From Rhodospirillales bacterium (lineage in GTDB: Bacteria > Pseudomonadota > Alphaproteobacteria > CACIAM-22H2): a stretch of DNA of 6,341 nt. Under the pieces are notes generated by a model. That model searched no databases. It saw only the letters and a list, made by a program, of their open reading frames with translations, and was not told the DNA's origin. Made by a program: the position numbers and the translations under genes. Shown here in pieces: positions 5,113 to 6,341 of the stretch. Within the stretch, counting starts at the first letter, position 1, and every line of letters starts with the position of its first letter. The stretch is from contig JACQAF010000195.1 in NCBI GenBank assembly GCA_016195145.1, positions 1 to 6,341 of the forward strand. The letters run 5' to 3'.

Positions 5113-6054
5113 ATGACTGTTAAAAAACAATCATCTGGGCCGGATTGGAGCGACTTGCGGGTCTTCGTCGAACTGGTGCGGCAGAAAAGCCTGTCCGGCG
5201 CCGCGCGGGCGCTGGGCGTTACCCACGCGACGATTGCGCGTCGCGTCGCGCGCCTCGAATCGATGCTCGGCCAGTCGATCGTCGATCGCCGCGCCGGCGG
5301 CTACGCGCCCACTGCCGAAGGGGCGCGGATCGCCGTTATCGCCGGTGAGATGGAGGCGCGGGCGCTCGCCATCGCGCGCCGGGCGTCGGGAACCGGGCCG
5401 GCGATCGCCGGCACGATTCGCCTGACTGCCACCGAGGGCTTCGCTTCGGTCTTCCTCATGCCGCGGCTGGGCGCATTCGCCGCCCGCTATCCCGGGCTCG
5501 ACATCGAGATTATCGCGGATATTCGCAATCTGAGCCTTGCCCGCCGCGACGCCGATCTGGCCTTGCGGCTTGGGCGGCCGAAGAGCGAGGAGATCGTCGC
5601 CCGCAAGCTGGCCGATCTCGGTTACGGGTTCTATGCCGCGCACGCCTATCTTGAGCGACGCGCCCCCTCGGCCGCACTGGCCGGCGGCGATCGATATATC
5701 GGCTATGACGCGGGGACGACCGATCTTCCCGAGGCGCGGCATCTCGCCGCCCATGCCGGCGACGCGCGGGCCGGTTTGCGCAGCAACAGCCTGCTCGTCC
5801 AGGTCGCCGCCGCCCGTGCCGGGCTGGGCGTGGCGTTGCTGCCGCATTTCTTTGCGGCGTCGGCCCCGGAACTGGTCCGGCTCGATGTGCGCGGCGCCGG
5901 CGATTTTCGGCGCGAGTTATGGCTGCTGATCCACCGCGATCTGCGCCGCGTGCCGCGTGTCCGGGCGGCGGTCGATTTTCTCGTCGCGACCATGCGCCGC
6001 GAGCAGGGGTTTCTGGCCGGTACGCGCCGGCAGGGCGAACCGGCCGCGACGTAG
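5113..6054 (+). CDS. LysR-type transcriptional regulator
   Basis: DNA-binding regulator of the LysR family, 313 aa, normal length. The N-terminal winged helix-turn-helix spans about residues 12-72: DLRVFVELVRQKSLSGAARA, then LGVTHATIARRVARLE, then the wing ending in APTAEG. A linker helix covers about 74-98. The effector-binding periplasmic-binding-protein-like domain starts at GTIRLTATEGFASVFLMPRL (100-119), contains DADLALRLG (146-154) and GLGVALLPHF (237-246), and runs to about 295. A short arginine-rich tail follows. An in-frame TAA at 5101-5103 rules out an upstream start, and no Shine-Dalgarno precedes the ATG, so translation may be leaderless. It is divergent from the isochorismatase-family gene 98 bp away, the usual position for a LysR regulator and its target; autoregulation is also usual. 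The effector is unknown, though a substrate of that hydrolase is the simplest guess. Confidence 0.95.
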   Translation: MTVKKQSSGPDWSDLRVFVELVRQKSLSGAARALGVTHATIARRVARLESMLGQSIVDRRAGGYAPTAEGARIAVIAGEMEARALAIARRASGTGPAIAGTIRLTATEGFASVFLMPRLGAFAARYPGLDIEIIADIRNLSLARRDADLALRLGRPKSEEIVARKLADLGYGFYAAHAYLERRAPSAALAGGDRYIGYDAGTTDLPEARHLAAHAGDARAGLRSNSLLVQVAAARAGLGVALLPHFFAASAPELVRLDVRGAGDFRRELWLLIHRDLRRVPRVRAAVDFLVATMRREQGFLAGTRRQGEPAAT

Positions 6055-6077
6055 GCGGAAGCCTCGCGCGTGCAACG

Positions 6078-6341
6078 TCAGAGCGCGGCGACGAAGCGGG
6101 CGATGGCGGCGCGCGTCGCCTCGGGCTGGTCGCGATGCGGCGAATGGCGGCAATCGTCGAGCATCAGGACCTCGCATGGCGCGCGGGCCTGCGACTGGAT
6201 CGCCCGGCACTGCGCCTCGGTGCCGTATTCGTCATCCTTGCCCTGGATAACAAGGAGCGGGGCGGCAATGCCGGGCACCGCCGCCTCGATGTTCCAGGCG
6301 CGAAACGCCGGGTCGAGCCAGATGTCGTTCCAGCCGCGGAA
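6078..6341 (-). CDS. Alpha/beta hydrolase, C-terminal part (cut by window edge)
   Basis: The last 87 residues of an alpha/beta-fold hydrolase; the reading frame is open to the right edge, so the start and nucleophile elbow are outside the window. The visible part reads FRGWNDIWLDPAFRAWNIEA, then PLLVIQGKDDEYGT, where the Asp-rich turn holds the expected acid residue, then DDCRHSPHRDQPE with the catalytic His (most likely the one in CRHSPH). This pattern is common among small esterase or C-C bond hydrolase-like proteins of alphaproteobacteria; the substrate cannot be given. A GTG at 6278 is internal and not a start, because the family sequence continues upstream of it. It ends at TGA (6080-6078), convergent with the LysR gene, leaving 23 bp between stops with no clear terminator. 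Confidence 0.88.
   Translation of the reverse strand, partial: FRGWNDIWLDPAFRAWNIEAAVPGIAAPLLVIQGKDDEYGTEAQCRAIQSQARAPCEVLMLDDCRHSPHRDQPEATRAAIARFVAAL

Noticed and set aside
5015..5113. N-terminal extension of the isochorismatase-family protein from a TTG at 5113
   Set aside because: The added 33 residues are not family-like and cross the intergenic promoter region, and the ATG at 5014 has a good Shine-Dalgarno 7 nt upstream.
5131..5847. Minus-strand open frame of 238 codons opposite the LysR gene
   Set aside because: It is antisense to a full LysR protein with both domains; the composition is that of a shadow frame.
6055..6090. Possible bidirectional terminator between the convergent LysR and hydrolase genes
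   Set aside because: Only a 5-bp CGCGC/GCGCG stem with a 13-nt loop is present. It extends into the hydrolase coding end and has no T-run on either strand.

Overview
The window looks like a piece of a GC-rich alphaproteobacterial chromosome. This is inferred from strong G/C bias at third codon positions, from the LivM/LivH/LivG sequences, and from a CTTGAC/CTATGT-type promoter. Rhodospirillales-like is my best guess; no marker gene here fixes the taxon. All genes belong to recognisable families. I see no RNA gene, CRISPR array, insertion sequence, phage gene or attachment site.

Left part (1-4178, all minus strand): a tightly packed operon read right to left. It begins with a long-chain-type acyl-CoA synthetase (2190-4178), followed by three components of a branched-chain/hydrophobic amino acid (HAAT) type ABC importer: LivG ATPase (1390-2181), LivH permease (335-1390) and the N-terminal part of LivM permease (1-329, cut by the window edge). 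Gaps are 8 nt, a 1-nt stop/start overlap and 5 nt, so the genes are probably co-transcribed and translationally coupled. Putting an acid-activating ligase first suggests that the importer brings in a carboxylic acid (fatty, dicarboxylic or aromatic) which the ligase traps as a CoA thioester, rather than leucine. That is inference. LivF and the periplasmic binding protein are expected beyond the left edge.

Middle (4179-4408): about 230 bp without a convincing gene. It holds a plausible sigma-70 promoter for the operon with a 19-bp near-palindrome in its spacer. It also holds a leader of about 120 nt with an orphan Shine-Dalgarno followed by ATG-TGA, and a small hairpin over the synthetase ribosome binding site.

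Right part (4409-6341): a cysteine hydrolase of the isochorismatase family (4409-5014, minus) is divergent from a LysR-type regulator (5113-6054, plus) across a 98-bp region with an AT-rich dyad, the classic layout of a LysR regulator and its target. The regulator appears to be leaderless. Convergent with it is the C-terminal part of an alpha/beta hydrolase (6078-6341, minus), which continues past the right edge.

The signals most worth a second look are the abrupt codon-usage island inside livG, the proline-rich insertion in LivH, the synthetase leader and its promoter palindrome, and the leaderless regulator start. I found no evidence of a wholly new system.
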